Shown here piece by piece: positions 9,257 to 17,483 of a DNA stretch of 64,000 nt; the first letter of the stretch is position 1, and every line of letters starts with the position of its first letter. The stretch spans positions 223,079-287,078 of the forward strand of contig SHZU01000003.1 of the NCBI GenBank assembly GCA_009692115.1, in the 5' to 3' direction. A program made the translations under genes and the position numbers. The stretch is from Gemmatimonadota bacterium. Lineage in GTDB: Bacteria > Gemmatimonadota > Gemmatimonadetes > Gemmatimonadales > GWC2-71-9. Below the pieces are notes generated by a model, which saw only the letters and a list, made by a program, of their open reading frames with translations, did no database searches and was not told the origin of the DNA.

Positions 9257-9288
9257 GTGCCGCCACGGGACGAACGCCGTGGCGGCAC
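9257..9288. terminator. Inverted repeat downstream of the LVIVD gene
   Basis: GTGCCGCCACG and CGTGGCGGCAC are perfect 11-nt arms around a 10-nt loop, located 28 nt past the stop of the minus-strand gene ending at 9317. No clear U-tract is present, so this may be a factor-dependent stop or an mRNA 3'-end stabiliser. Confidence 0.5.
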
Positions 9289-9316
9289 GCCGGGAAAGCA
9301 AATCCCGCCGTCACAC

Positions 9317-11332
9317 TCAGGGCGTCAGTTCGCGCCGCTTGGGCTCGAGCCGGACGATCCAGAGGCCGTTGTACATGTCGTTGACGTAGGCGAGTCCGTC
9401 TTTCGGGTTGACCACCACGCCCCAGGTCATGGCCGTGTTCTGGACTGTGCCCGTCATGTCGGCGGTGTTGACGTGGACCATTTCCCTGCCCTGTGCCCGG
9501 AGATCGCCCTTGAGCTGGCCGGAGACATCAAAGGCCCGGAAGCCCGCGTTGTAGGCACCCATGTAGAGGGTGTCGCCGGCCACCCAGACGTTATGCACGC
9601 CGCCGTACTCCGGCTCGTACCACGCCACCGACTTCGGGTGCTCCACATCGGAGACGTCGACGACTTGCATGCGCCCGTAGGCCCGGCCCGCCGAGGCGTC
9701 CTTGCCGCCCCGCACGCCGGCGGCGGGAAAGACTTCGTCGGCGATGAAGACGTAGTTCTTGTGGCGCCACGCGGTGTGGGTGCCCCGGATGAAGCCCGGG
9801 CCGCCCGAGGCCTCGACATCCCGGTAGAGGGCGTTCAAGTCGTACTTGAACTGGCTCACCAACTGGGGATTCGACGGACTGCCGCCCTTGATCCCGTTTC
9901 CGATATCGAGAATGACCAGGCCGTCGTTCCAGTAGCTCGCGTACATCAATCCGTCCTTGATGTCGATATCGTGGAGCGAGCGCCCGGCATCGGGGCGGTC
10001 GGTTTTCCACACCGAGACTTCTTTCGGGTGGTATGGATCGTTGATATCGATGACGTGCATCGCCCCGGTGCCGTCATTGGTCAGGTAGACGTGGGTGCCG
10101 AACTTCTCCTGCCTGTACACGAACGCCGAGTGGACGCCGGCGGTGACGGTCTCGGTGTACTCGGCGATGACCTTGGGATGCGCGGGGTCTTCGGTCGAGG
10201 CGATGACGATCCCGTTCTTCCGGTCGGACGCGCCCTCGCGGGTAAAGACGATGAACTTGCCGTCAGGCGTCGACATCACGTCGTTGATCCGGCGGGTGTT
10301 GACGATCAAAGAGTCGGTGAGCGTCGGCTTCGACGGGTCACGGATGTCGATCACGAACAGGGCGTCGCCGCCGGAGCCGGAGCCCAGGTAGGCATAATCC
10401 CCGCTCGGGTGAATCCAGATTTCCTCGGTGGTGAACCGGGTCCGGGGTAACCGGCCGACGATCGTGGCCGGCCGACGGACATCACGGGGGGCCAGGGTGA
10501 CGGTGGCTTCCGCCGACCGGCTCCCGATGCTCGCGGTGATCAGGTAGGTGCCCGCCTCATACCCGACGAACGAGCCGTCGGCGTCGATCATCCCGTGTCC
10601 CGGCGAAAAACTCCACTGGGGCGTGAAGCCGGTCACGGCGCGGCCGGTCCGGTCAACGGCATCGACCTTGAACGTCACGACGTCGCCGGCCTTGCCGTTG
10701 GTGGTCTCGGGTGAGAGGCTCAACTTGGCGATGGTGTTCGGGAAAACCTTAAGGGCGAACGACTGCTCGGCGGCGCCGGCCCGGGCGGTGATCCGGGCGG
10801 TGCCGGCGGCCTTGGCATCGAGGAGACCGTCGGGCCGGACCGTGACGACGGCCGGCGCCGAGCTGGTCCAGGTGACGCCGTCGGTGCGCTGATCGCCCGA
10901 CTTGGAATAGGTCTTGGCGTCGAGCCGGAGCCGCTGTCCGGCGATGACGGTCTCGACCTTCGGGCTGAGCGTGATCCGCGCGGCCGGGCCTGCCACCATG
11001 TTGATCTTGATCAATTCCCGGACCGGCCGGCTACCGGGCACCGACGCGGTCGCCATCACGTTGAAGGAGCCGGTGGAACCGGAGCGGACCAGGCCCGTCG
11101 GCTCGACCGAGGCTTCGAAACGGGCGCCCTGGCCCAAGAAGGTGATCCGGGCCTCCGGTACGGGCTTGCCGCTCGCATCGACCGCCGAGGCGATGAGGCG
11201 AAGGGTATCCTCGGCCGCCATGGTGACGTTGGTGCCTGGGGTGATGACGATCTTGGCGACCGGGCTCGCCGGCAGCTGGGTGGCCGAGGGAGCCGGGGTC
11301 TGGAGTGCAAGAAGAGCGAGGACTGTCAACAT
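9317..11332 (-). CDS. Secreted LVIVD beta-propeller protein with tandem Ig-like domains
   Basis: The 671 residues begin with a short hydrophobic signal (V-L-A-L-L-A-L). About three beta-sandwich (Big-type) domains occupy residues 25-310, recognisable from repeated I-T-L-S-P / L-S-L-S-P openings and 'G-T-A-R-I-T-A' closings. The remainder is an LVIVD-type propeller with repeats such as A-L-F-V-I-D-I-R-D-P-S-K-P, M-H-V-I-D-I-N-D-P and M-Q-V-V-D-V-S-D-V. Export to the periplasm or cell surface is likely. The propeller shares motifs with the lipoprotein at 538-1968. Function unknown; cell-surface binding or structural roles are inference. Confidence 0.8.
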   Translation of the reverse strand: MLTVLALLALQTPAPSATQLPASPVAKIVITPGTNVTMAAEDTLRLIASAVDASGKPVPEARITFLGQGARFEASVEPTGLVRSGSTGSFNVMATASVPGSRPVRELIKINMVAGPAARITLSPKVETVIAGQRLRLDAKTYSKSGDQRTDGVTWTSSAPAVVTVRPDGLLDAKAAGTARITARAGAAEQSFALKVFPNTIAKLSLSPETTNGKAGDVVTFKVDAVDRTGRAVTGFTPQWSFSPGHGMIDADGSFVGYEAGTYLITASIGSRSAEATVTLAPRDVRRPATIVGRLPRTRFTTEEIWIHPSGDYAYLGSGSGGDALFVIDIRDPSKPTLTDSLIVNTRRINDVMSTPDGKFIVFTREGASDRKNGIVIASTEDPAHPKVIAEYTETVTAGVHSAFVYRQEKFGTHVYLTNDGTGAMHVIDINDPYHPKEVSVWKTDRPDAGRSLHDIDIKDGLMYASYWNDGLVILDIGNGIKGGSPSNPQLVSQFKYDLNALYRDVEASGGPGFIRGTHTAWRHKNYVFIADEVFPAAGVRGGKDASAGRAYGRMQVVDVSDVEHPKSVAWYEPEYGGVHNVWVAGDTLYMGAYNAGFRAFDVSGQLKGDLRAQGREMVHVNTADMTGTVQNTAMTWGVVVNPKDGLAYVNDMYNGLWIVRLEPKRRELTP

Positions 11333-11359
11333 CGGTAACCTGGTCCTTTGGAAATGGGA

Positions 11360-12544
11360 TCAGCTGGTCGGCGGATTGAATCCGGGGCCGGCCTCAACCC
11401 AGGAACGGAAATACTTGGGATCTTCGATCGGCAACGCTTCCAGAGCGGTCTTGAGCGGACGGAAGGTGTCGACCATGACGGCGAGCTCGTTGGTTTCCTT
11501 GGCGCCGATGCTGGCTTCCATCCGGCCCGGGTGGGGCCCGTGCGGGATCCCGTCGGGATGGAGGGTGATGCTGCCGTATTCGATGCCTTTCCTGCTCATG
11601 AACTCGCTCGAGGCGTAGTAGAGCACCTCGTCGGAGTCGACGTTACTGTGGTTGTACGGCGCCGGAATCGCTTCGGGGTGGAAGTCGTAGGGCCGGGGGC
11701 AGAAGGAACAGATGACGAATCCGTCGCCCTGAAAGGTCTGGTGGACCGGGGGCGGCTGGTGGACCCGGCCGACGATCGGCTCGAAGTCGTGAATGTTGAA
11801 GGCCCAGGGGTAGAACATCCCGTCCCAGCCGACGACGTCGAAGGGATGGTGGTCGAGGATGAATTCGTTGAGCCCATGGTGTTGCTTGACCAAGATCTGG
11901 AACTCACCGCGTTCGTCGTAGGTCTTGAGTTCCGTCGGGATCCGGAAATCCCGCTCGCTGTACGGCGCCCCTTCGACGATCTGGCCGTACATGTTGCGGT
12001 ACCGGGTCGGGGTCCGGACGTAGCCCCGGCTCTCGATGATCAGGAACCGATGCGGCACCGGGTCGAGCCTGAACCGGTGCATGATGCCCCGATGGATGAC
12101 GAGGTAGTCACCTTCTTTGTAGGGCAGGTCGCCGAACTGCGATTCGACGACGCCGCTGCCCTGGCTCACGTAGACCACTTCATCGCATTGGGCGTTGCGG
12201 TAGAAGTGGGTGTCATTGACCGTGGGCCGGGCAAACAGCAGGGCGCAGTCGTCGTTGAAGAGGACCGGGACCCGGTCGAGCGTGGGGCTCCCGCCGTCCT
12301 TGATCATGGCGGTCTTGAAGTGACGGTGTTTCAGAGTCTGGTCCGGGTCGACCTGATAGGCCGTTTCCCGGAACCGGTTGACCCGGAGGATCGTGGTGGG
12401 CGGGTAGATGTGATAGAGGAGTGAGGCCGGGCCGGTAAAGCCCTCGTTGCCCACCAACTGCTCTTGGTAGATCCCGCCGCCCGGTTTCTTGAAGACGGTG
12501 TGCCGCTTCCGCGGCATCGTGCCTAACGTGTGGTACACCGGCAT
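11360..12544 (-). CDS. hmgA: Homogentisate 1,2-dioxygenase
   Basis: The Fe(II) enzyme opens the homogentisate ring to maleylacetoacetate in tyrosine/phenylalanine breakdown. The 394-residue cupin-type protein has H-R-G-I-M-H-R-F and later H-D-F-E-P, P-Y-N-H-S-N-V-D and H-P-D-G-I-P-H-G-P-H segments with the metal and substrate histidines. It is shorter than the eukaryotic/proteobacterial form (~430), which is usual for this bacterial subgroup. It follows hpd with no spacing, so the two steps are co-transcribed. Maleylacetoacetate isomerase and fumarylacetoacetase are not in the window. Confidence 0.92.
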   Translation of the reverse strand: MPVYHTLGTMPRKRHTVFKKPGGGIYQEQLVGNEGFTGPASLLYHIYPPTTILRVNRFRETAYQVDPDQTLKHRHFKTAMIKDGGSPTLDRVPVLFNDDCALLFARPTVNDTHFYRNAQCDEVVYVSQGSGVVESQFGDLPYKEGDYLVIHRGIMHRFRLDPVPHRFLIIESRGYVRTPTRYRNMYGQIVEGAPYSERDFRIPTELKTYDERGEFQILVKQHHGLNEFILDHHPFDVVGWDGMFYPWAFNIHDFEPIVGRVHQPPPVHQTFQGDGFVICSFCPRPYDFHPEAIPAPYNHSNVDSDEVLYYASSEFMSRKGIEYGSITLHPDGIPHGPHPGRMEASIGAKETNELAVMVDTFRPLKTALEALPIEDPKYFRSWVEAGPGFNPPTS

Positions 12545-13663
12545 CTAGAGGTTCCCCCGGCGCGCCTGTTCCCGCTCGATCGATTCGAACAGGGCTTTGA
12601 AGTTGCCCTTCCCGAAGCTCTGGGCGCCCTTCCGCTGAATGATCTCGTAGAAGAGCGTGGGCCGGTCCTGGACCGGCATAGTGAAGATCTGGAGCAGATA
12701 TCCTTCGTCGTCCCGGTCGATCAGAATGCCCAACTCGCGGAGCGGTTTCAGGTCTTCATCGATCGTGCCGACCCGGTCGAGCACCGTGTCGTAATAGCTG
12801 TCGGGGACTTTGAGGAACTCGACGCCGTTGTTCTTGAGCTGGGTGACGGTTTCGATGATGTTCTTGGTGGCCAGCGCGATGTGCTGGACGCCCGGGCCCC
12901 GGTAGAAATCGAGATACTCCTCGATTTGGGATTTCTTCTTGCCCGAGGCGGGTTCGTTGACGGGGAACTTGATCCGGCCGTTGCCGTTCGACATGACCTT
13001 CGACATCAAGGAGGAGTATTCGGTGCTGATGTCTTTGTCGTCGAAGGAGAGAAGGTTGAAGAAGCCGAGCACCCGCTCGTAGAAGCCGACCCAGTAATTC
13101 ATCCGGCCGAGTTCAACGTTACCGACGCAGTGGTCGACATATTGAATCCCGGTGCTGGTCCCCTTCATCGGCGAGGAGATCTCGACGAAGCCCGGCATGA
13201 AGGGGCCCCGGTAGTTCTTGCGTTCCACCAGCGAGTGGATCGTGTCGCCGTAGGTCTTGATGGCCGCGATCACGATTTCGCCGTGGTCGTCCTTCATGAC
13301 CCGGGGCTCGTGGACCGACTCGGCGCCCCGTTCCATGGCGGTGGCATAGGCCAGCCGGGCGTCGTCGACCCAGAAGGCCAGATCGCGGACCCCGTCGCCG
13401 TGTTTGTTCACGTGGGCGGCGATGTCGCCGTCGGGCCCGAGCGGCGAGGTCAGGACGAACCGGAGCTTATCCTGCTGCAGCAGGTAGCTGGCCCGGTCCC
13501 GGACCCCGGTTTCGGGGCCCCGATAGCCGACCAAGTTGAAGCCGAATGCGGCGCGGTAGAAGATTGAACTCTGTTTGGCATTGCCGACGAAGAACTCGAT
13601 GTAGTCGGTTCCGTTGATCGGGAAGGCGTCGGTAGCGGTTTCGGGCATGACCTGGGTGGCCAT
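12545..13663 (-). CDS. hpd: 4-hydroxyphenylpyruvate dioxygenase
   Basis: The Fe(II) enzyme converts 4-hydroxyphenylpyruvate to homogentisate, the substrate of the adjacent hmgA product. The 372 residues contain two vicinal-oxygen-chelate halves. The family motifs are visible: Y-V-D-H-C-V-G-N-V (first Fe ligand), V-Q-H-I-A-L-A-T (second His) and the C-terminal L-F-Y-E-I-I-Q-R-K-G (Glu ligand) followed by F-G-K-G-N-F-K-A-L-F-E. It is transcribed toward hmgA and immediately upstream of it. It may also feed pyomelanin formation if later steps are absent, which the window does not show. Confidence 0.95.
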   Translation of the reverse strand: MATQVMPETATDAFPINGTDYIEFFVGNAKQSSIFYRAAFGFNLVGYRGPETGVRDRASYLLQQDKLRFVLTSPLGPDGDIAAHVNKHGDGVRDLAFWVDDARLAYATAMERGAESVHEPRVMKDDHGEIVIAAIKTYGDTIHSLVERKNYRGPFMPGFVEISSPMKGTSTGIQYVDHCVGNVELGRMNYWVGFYERVLGFFNLLSFDDKDISTEYSSLMSKVMSNGNGRIKFPVNEPASGKKKSQIEEYLDFYRGPGVQHIALATKNIIETVTQLKNNGVEFLKVPDSYYDTVLDRVGTIDEDLKPLRELGILIDRDDEGYLLQIFTMPVQDRPTLFYEIIQRKGAQSFGKGNFKALFESIEREQARRGNL

Positions 13664-13691
13664 TCTGATCTCCAGTTGAGACCACCGGAAT

Positions 13692-15056
13692 TTAGCCTGG
13701 AGGCCCCGGGCGGTCGATAGTAAGCCGGTCCAGGCTTCGCCGGAATTGACTCCGGACCCGGACCACCAGGATCGTGGCCACGACGAGCAGCCCGGCCACC
13801 AGGCCCCACCAGAGCCCCCGAGGCCCCCAGCCGAGGTGGAAACCCAGCCAGAGGCTGATCGGGAGGCCGATCACGTAGTACCCGGCCAAGTTGATCAGGA
13901 CCGGCACCCGGGTGTCGCCGATGCCCCGGAGGACGCCCACGGCCACCACTTGGGCGCCGTCAAACACCTGGAAGAGGCCCGCCAGCGGGAGTAGCCCGGC
14001 CGCCACGCTCAGGACTGCCGGGTCCGGCGAGTAGGCTCGGGCCAGCACCCCGGGAAAGCCCAAGAATATCGAGGCGGTCAGGGTCATGAACGCGACCCCG
14101 ACCACCAAGGCTGCGCTCGAAATCCGGCGGGCTTCATCCGGCCGTCCCCCGCCGACCGCTCGCCCCACCAGCACCGACGCCGCCGTCCCGATCCCGAAGG
14201 GAACCATGAAGGTGATCGCGGCCATGTTGAGCGCCACCTGATGGCCGGCCACGGCGTGGCTGCCGATCCGTCCCATCAACAGGCCCACCCCGCCAAACAC
14301 CCCGTACTCGAACAGGATCTGGAACCCGATCGGGAGCCCGAGCGCGAACATCCGGCCGAGCGGACCCAGGGAGAGGGATTCCGGCCGCCAGGGGATCAGG
14401 TACGGCTTGAGTACCGGCCAACTGGCCACCAACGCCGCGGCTAGCATGGCCCACCGACTGATGGCCGTGGCCAACGCCGCGCCCGTTACCCCGAGGGCCG
14501 GGGCGCCAAGGTGCCCGAAGATGAAGGCCCAGTTGAGGACGACGTTCAGCAGGTTGGCCAGCCCGATGATCAGGAGCAACGCCCGGAGGTTGCCGAACGA
14601 CTGGAGGACCTCGCGGATCATCATGAACGCGAAGTACGGCAGAATGCTTGGCAAGACGGTCCGGATGTACTGGCCGGCCAGCGGCACCACGGCCGCGGGT
14701 TGCCCGGTGAATCGGAGCACCGCCTCGATCGGAAGCATCGCCAGCATGGTTGGGACGGTGACGATGATTGCGATCAGGATTCCCCGCTGGACGCCTCGGG
14801 CCATGCCGATCTCGTCCCGGGCCCCGTAGGCCTGGGAGATGACCGGATCGAGGACGGTCAGGCAGCCCATGCCGATGGTACTGGCGGCAAAGAACCAGAC
14901 GCCGGCCACTGAGGCCGCGGCGAGGGCGTCGGCCGACACCCGCCCGAGCATGGCCGCGTCCACGACGCCCATGAGCATCAGGCCGACTTGGACCGCGGCA
15001 AGCGGGACGGCGAGGTCGAGGAGCGAGCGGAAGTCAGCCCGGGTTGGGCGCTGCAT
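13692..15056 (-). CDS. MATE family multidrug/metabolite exporter
   Basis: The 454-residue inner-membrane protein has about twelve hydrophobic segments arranged as two similar halves. Characteristic MATE stretches include V-D-A-A-M-L-G-R-V-S near residue 31, L-D-P-V-I-S-Q-A-Y-G-A near 68, and L-N-M-A-A-I-T-F-M-V-P-F-G-I-G in the second half. It would export cationic or aromatic compounds using H+ or Na+. It starts 9 nt before the DUF5916 gene stop on the same strand and may share its mRNA. Substrate cannot be predicted; proximity to tyrosine degradation is only suggestive. Confidence 0.9.
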   Translation of the reverse strand: MQRPTRADFRSLLDLAVPLAAVQVGLMLMGVVDAAMLGRVSADALAAASVAGVWFFAASTIGMGCLTVLDPVISQAYGARDEIGMARGVQRGILIAIIVTVPTMLAMLPIEAVLRFTGQPAAVVPLAGQYIRTVLPSILPYFAFMMIREVLQSFGNLRALLLIIGLANLLNVVLNWAFIFGHLGAPALGVTGAALATAISRWAMLAAALVASWPVLKPYLIPWRPESLSLGPLGRMFALGLPIGFQILFEYGVFGGVGLLMGRIGSHAVAGHQVALNMAAITFMVPFGIGTAASVLVGRAVGGGRPDEARRISSAALVVGVAFMTLTASIFLGFPGVLARAYSPDPAVLSVAAGLLPLAGLFQVFDGAQVVAVGVLRGIGDTRVPVLINLAGYYVIGLPISLWLGFHLGWGPRGLWWGLVAGLLVVATILVVRVRSQFRRSLDRLTIDRPGPPG

Positions 15057-15065
15057 CAGCGCGCC

Positions 15066-17453
15066 TCAGAACCGCCAGAGATACGTCACCTTGGCAACCC
15101 CGCCCCGAGCGACGGTTCGAAGCGGCAGGTCGAGATCGCCGTTGGCCACAGTCGACCAGCCGATCTGAATGCTCTGGCCCGGATGAATCAGGTAGGTGAC
15201 CAAGGCGTCGGTGCGGAAGACGTTTCGCTTCTGGTCGAGGGTCCCGCTCGGCCGGTAGAAGCGCTCGAACCGGTATTCGCCGATTAGCCGGAGTCCGAGC
15301 CGTTGGGAAAGCTGGAATTGACCTCTGACCCGGGGAATGGCCGACTCGGCGTAGACATTGTCGCGGGCTCTGGTGGCCGTCCGCCGCCAGACCCGGACCC
15401 CGTTCAAGTCGAGGTTGATCCGAAGCGCGGGAAACGGCCGGATCGTCGCATTGAGCGATCCACTCATGAAGAAGCTCGGTGACGCCGGACCGTCGTCCAC
15501 CACGTTGTTGTAGATCAGTTCCTCGCCGGCCCGGAAGAAGACGGTCCAGCCGAGCTGGCGGAGCCCTTCGGAGCCGAAGTAGATGAACATCCGATCGAGT
15601 TGGTCGAAATCGATCCCATCCACGCGATAGAACGCCCGGGTCACTCCGACGCTGAACGTCGACGCGGCCGGGAGGGTGAAATCCACATAGGATGACACCA
15701 GGCGGTCGGTTCGCCGGCCGAGTGACCCGATCCGGCCGGAGGCGTCATGCTCGTAGCCCTGTTCGAAGCGAACTTGGGGCCTGACCTGGCGAATGAACCC
15801 CACGCCTTGCCGGAGGTACGAGACATAGCCGGAGAACAGGGCGTAGTTCGTTCTCGGCGTAAAACCCAGATGGGTTTCGAATTCCGGCGTGATGTCGACC
15901 AGGCCGATGCCGGCGTTCCAATGCCGGTCGTCGAATTCGAAGGACCCCTGCACCGAGGTCCCAACCCGGCTTTCGTGGTTGAGGCTCCGGGCGTCGTCGG
16001 GGAGGCTGTCGAGGGCGCGGTCGAGCGCGGCAGGGTCGGTCAAGGTGCGGCCCAGGGTCCGCCGGATCCTCCCGTACACGTCGGGTTCTTCGGTGCGGCT
16101 TCGAGCCGCCGCCAGCCGGAGCGTGGTGTTGCTGCTGAAGCGAAGCCGGGAGTCGATCGCGCCAACCAGGCCGTAGCCATCGCCGAACCGGCGGGCGGTG
16201 ACGGCGGCGCCGACATATCCGTCGTGCAACACGTCGAGTTTGATCCGGGCCACTCCGGCGCGGGCATCGCCGCTCGGGAATGGATCAATGGCCCGAGCCG
16301 AGAGCCCGCCGATGTCCCGGTCGAGCGTGTAGTCTCGCGCGGCGTCGAGCGAGCCGAGCAATCCGAGGGTGAGCCTCCCGGATTTTCCCGTCAGCTTGAC
16401 GCCGAGGTCCGGGTCAACGATCCGCCGCGAGTAGAAGATGTTGACGGGCGGGGTGTAGAACCCGGCGTCCTGTCCCGGCATCGGGAACCGGGTCAGGAAA
16501 ATGTCGTTGCCCTCGAGGAAGAAGGGCCGTTTTTCCGGGAAAAACAACGCGAACCGGTTGTTGATCTCGATCTGGCCGGCATCGGCTTCGATCTGGGAAA
16601 AATCCGGATTCAGCGTTCCATCGAGAGTGAGGTTCGGCGAGATCCGGTACTTGAGGTTGGCGCCGACCTCGCCGGTGGCCCGCCCGGCATCGGATGGAAG
16701 GCCGATGTCCGGGCGGGACGAATTGGCCCGGCCCACCACCGACGGATTGAACTCGAAACTGGTGGAACCGCCGATGTCCTCGATCCCGGTCAACGTGATC
16801 ATCTGGCATAACTCGCACCCGAGGTCGCGATTCTGCGGCCAGGGCGTGTCTTCGGCGCCATCCCGGCCATAAAACCGGGTCAGACTGAAACCCCACCGCT
16901 GGGTGCTCTGGTTCGGATACCGGAGTGATTTGAACGGAATCGCGACCTCGATGATGTACCCGTCCACAGAGACTTTTCCCGCCGCGTCGTAAATGGCATT
17001 CCACTCTTCGAACCCCGCGCCTTCCACGACGAGCCCGTCGCCCTGAATCCCGATTGGGTTGACGGTCAACAGGAAGGCGCGTTGGCGAACATTGGTCGGG
17101 TCGATCGAGATCGCGATGAAGTCCTGGCTTTGCATCGCGACGTTGTCGCGTTCATGAAGCCGATACCGAATCTTCCCGGGCTCATCCTTGGCCCGAATCG
17201 CGAAGTAGATGGCGTCGCGGTCGTACGTCAGGTAGGCGGTGGTCGCTCCGTGCGGCGTCCCGTTGTCGGCCGGGGTGGTTTGGACCCAATCGCCGAGGGT
17301 CGCCGCCTTGGTCCAGGCGGCATCGTCGAGGACGCCGTCGATGACCGGCCGCTCTGCCGTTCGGGGCACCGCCAGCTCCCGGGTTTGGGCGGCGGCCGAC
17401 GCGCCGAAAGCGACCGCCAGGGTGACGGAGAACAAACCAGGTGCGATGGGCAT
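15066..17453 (-). CDS. DUF5916 protein with CBM9-like N-terminal domain
   Basis: The 795-residue protein has an N-terminal signal peptide ending near A-S-A-A-A-Q. A carbohydrate-binding family 9-like domain covers about residues 30-220 (P-V-I-D-G-V-L-D-D-A-A-W and A-Y-L-T-Y-D-R-D-A-I-Y-F). A long DUF5916 region with alternating hydrophobic beta strands follows and ends in a terminal Phe (T-Y-L-W-R-F), as in outer-membrane barrel proteins. F-F-P-E-K-R-P-F-F-L-E-G is a highly typical DUF5916 segment. Function is unknown; an outer-membrane barrel with a surface-binding domain is inferred. Confidence 0.85.
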   Translation of the reverse strand: MPIAPGLFSVTLAVAFGASAAAQTRELAVPRTAERPVIDGVLDDAAWTKAATLGDWVQTTPADNGTPHGATTAYLTYDRDAIYFAIRAKDEPGKIRYRLHERDNVAMQSQDFIAISIDPTNVRQRAFLLTVNPIGIQGDGLVVEGAGFEEWNAIYDAAGKVSVDGYIIEVAIPFKSLRYPNQSTQRWGFSLTRFYGRDGAEDTPWPQNRDLGCELCQMITLTGIEDIGGSTSFEFNPSVVGRANSSRPDIGLPSDAGRATGEVGANLKYRISPNLTLDGTLNPDFSQIEADAGQIEINNRFALFFPEKRPFFLEGNDIFLTRFPMPGQDAGFYTPPVNIFYSRRIVDPDLGVKLTGKSGRLTLGLLGSLDAARDYTLDRDIGGLSARAIDPFPSGDARAGVARIKLDVLHDGYVGAAVTARRFGDGYGLVGAIDSRLRFSSNTTLRLAAARSRTEEPDVYGRIRRTLGRTLTDPAALDRALDSLPDDARSLNHESRVGTSVQGSFEFDDRHWNAGIGLVDITPEFETHLGFTPRTNYALFSGYVSYLRQGVGFIRQVRPQVRFEQGYEHDASGRIGSLGRRTDRLVSSYVDFTLPAASTFSVGVTRAFYRVDGIDFDQLDRMFIYFGSEGLRQLGWTVFFRAGEELIYNNVVDDGPASPSFFMSGSLNATIRPFPALRINLDLNGVRVWRRTATRARDNVYAESAIPRVRGQFQLSQRLGLRLIGEYRFERFYRPSGTLDQKRNVFRTDALVTYLIHPGQSIQIGWSTVANGDLDLPLRTVARGGVAKVTYLWRF

Positions 17454-17483
17454 GAGCCGCGCAAGATAACCGCCCCCATGGAG

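Noticed and set aside
9014-10450. A 478-codon open frame on the plus strand
   Set aside because: It is the antisense shadow of the LVIVD protein gene, is Arg/Asp/Val-rich as expected for such shadows and has no recognisable domain.
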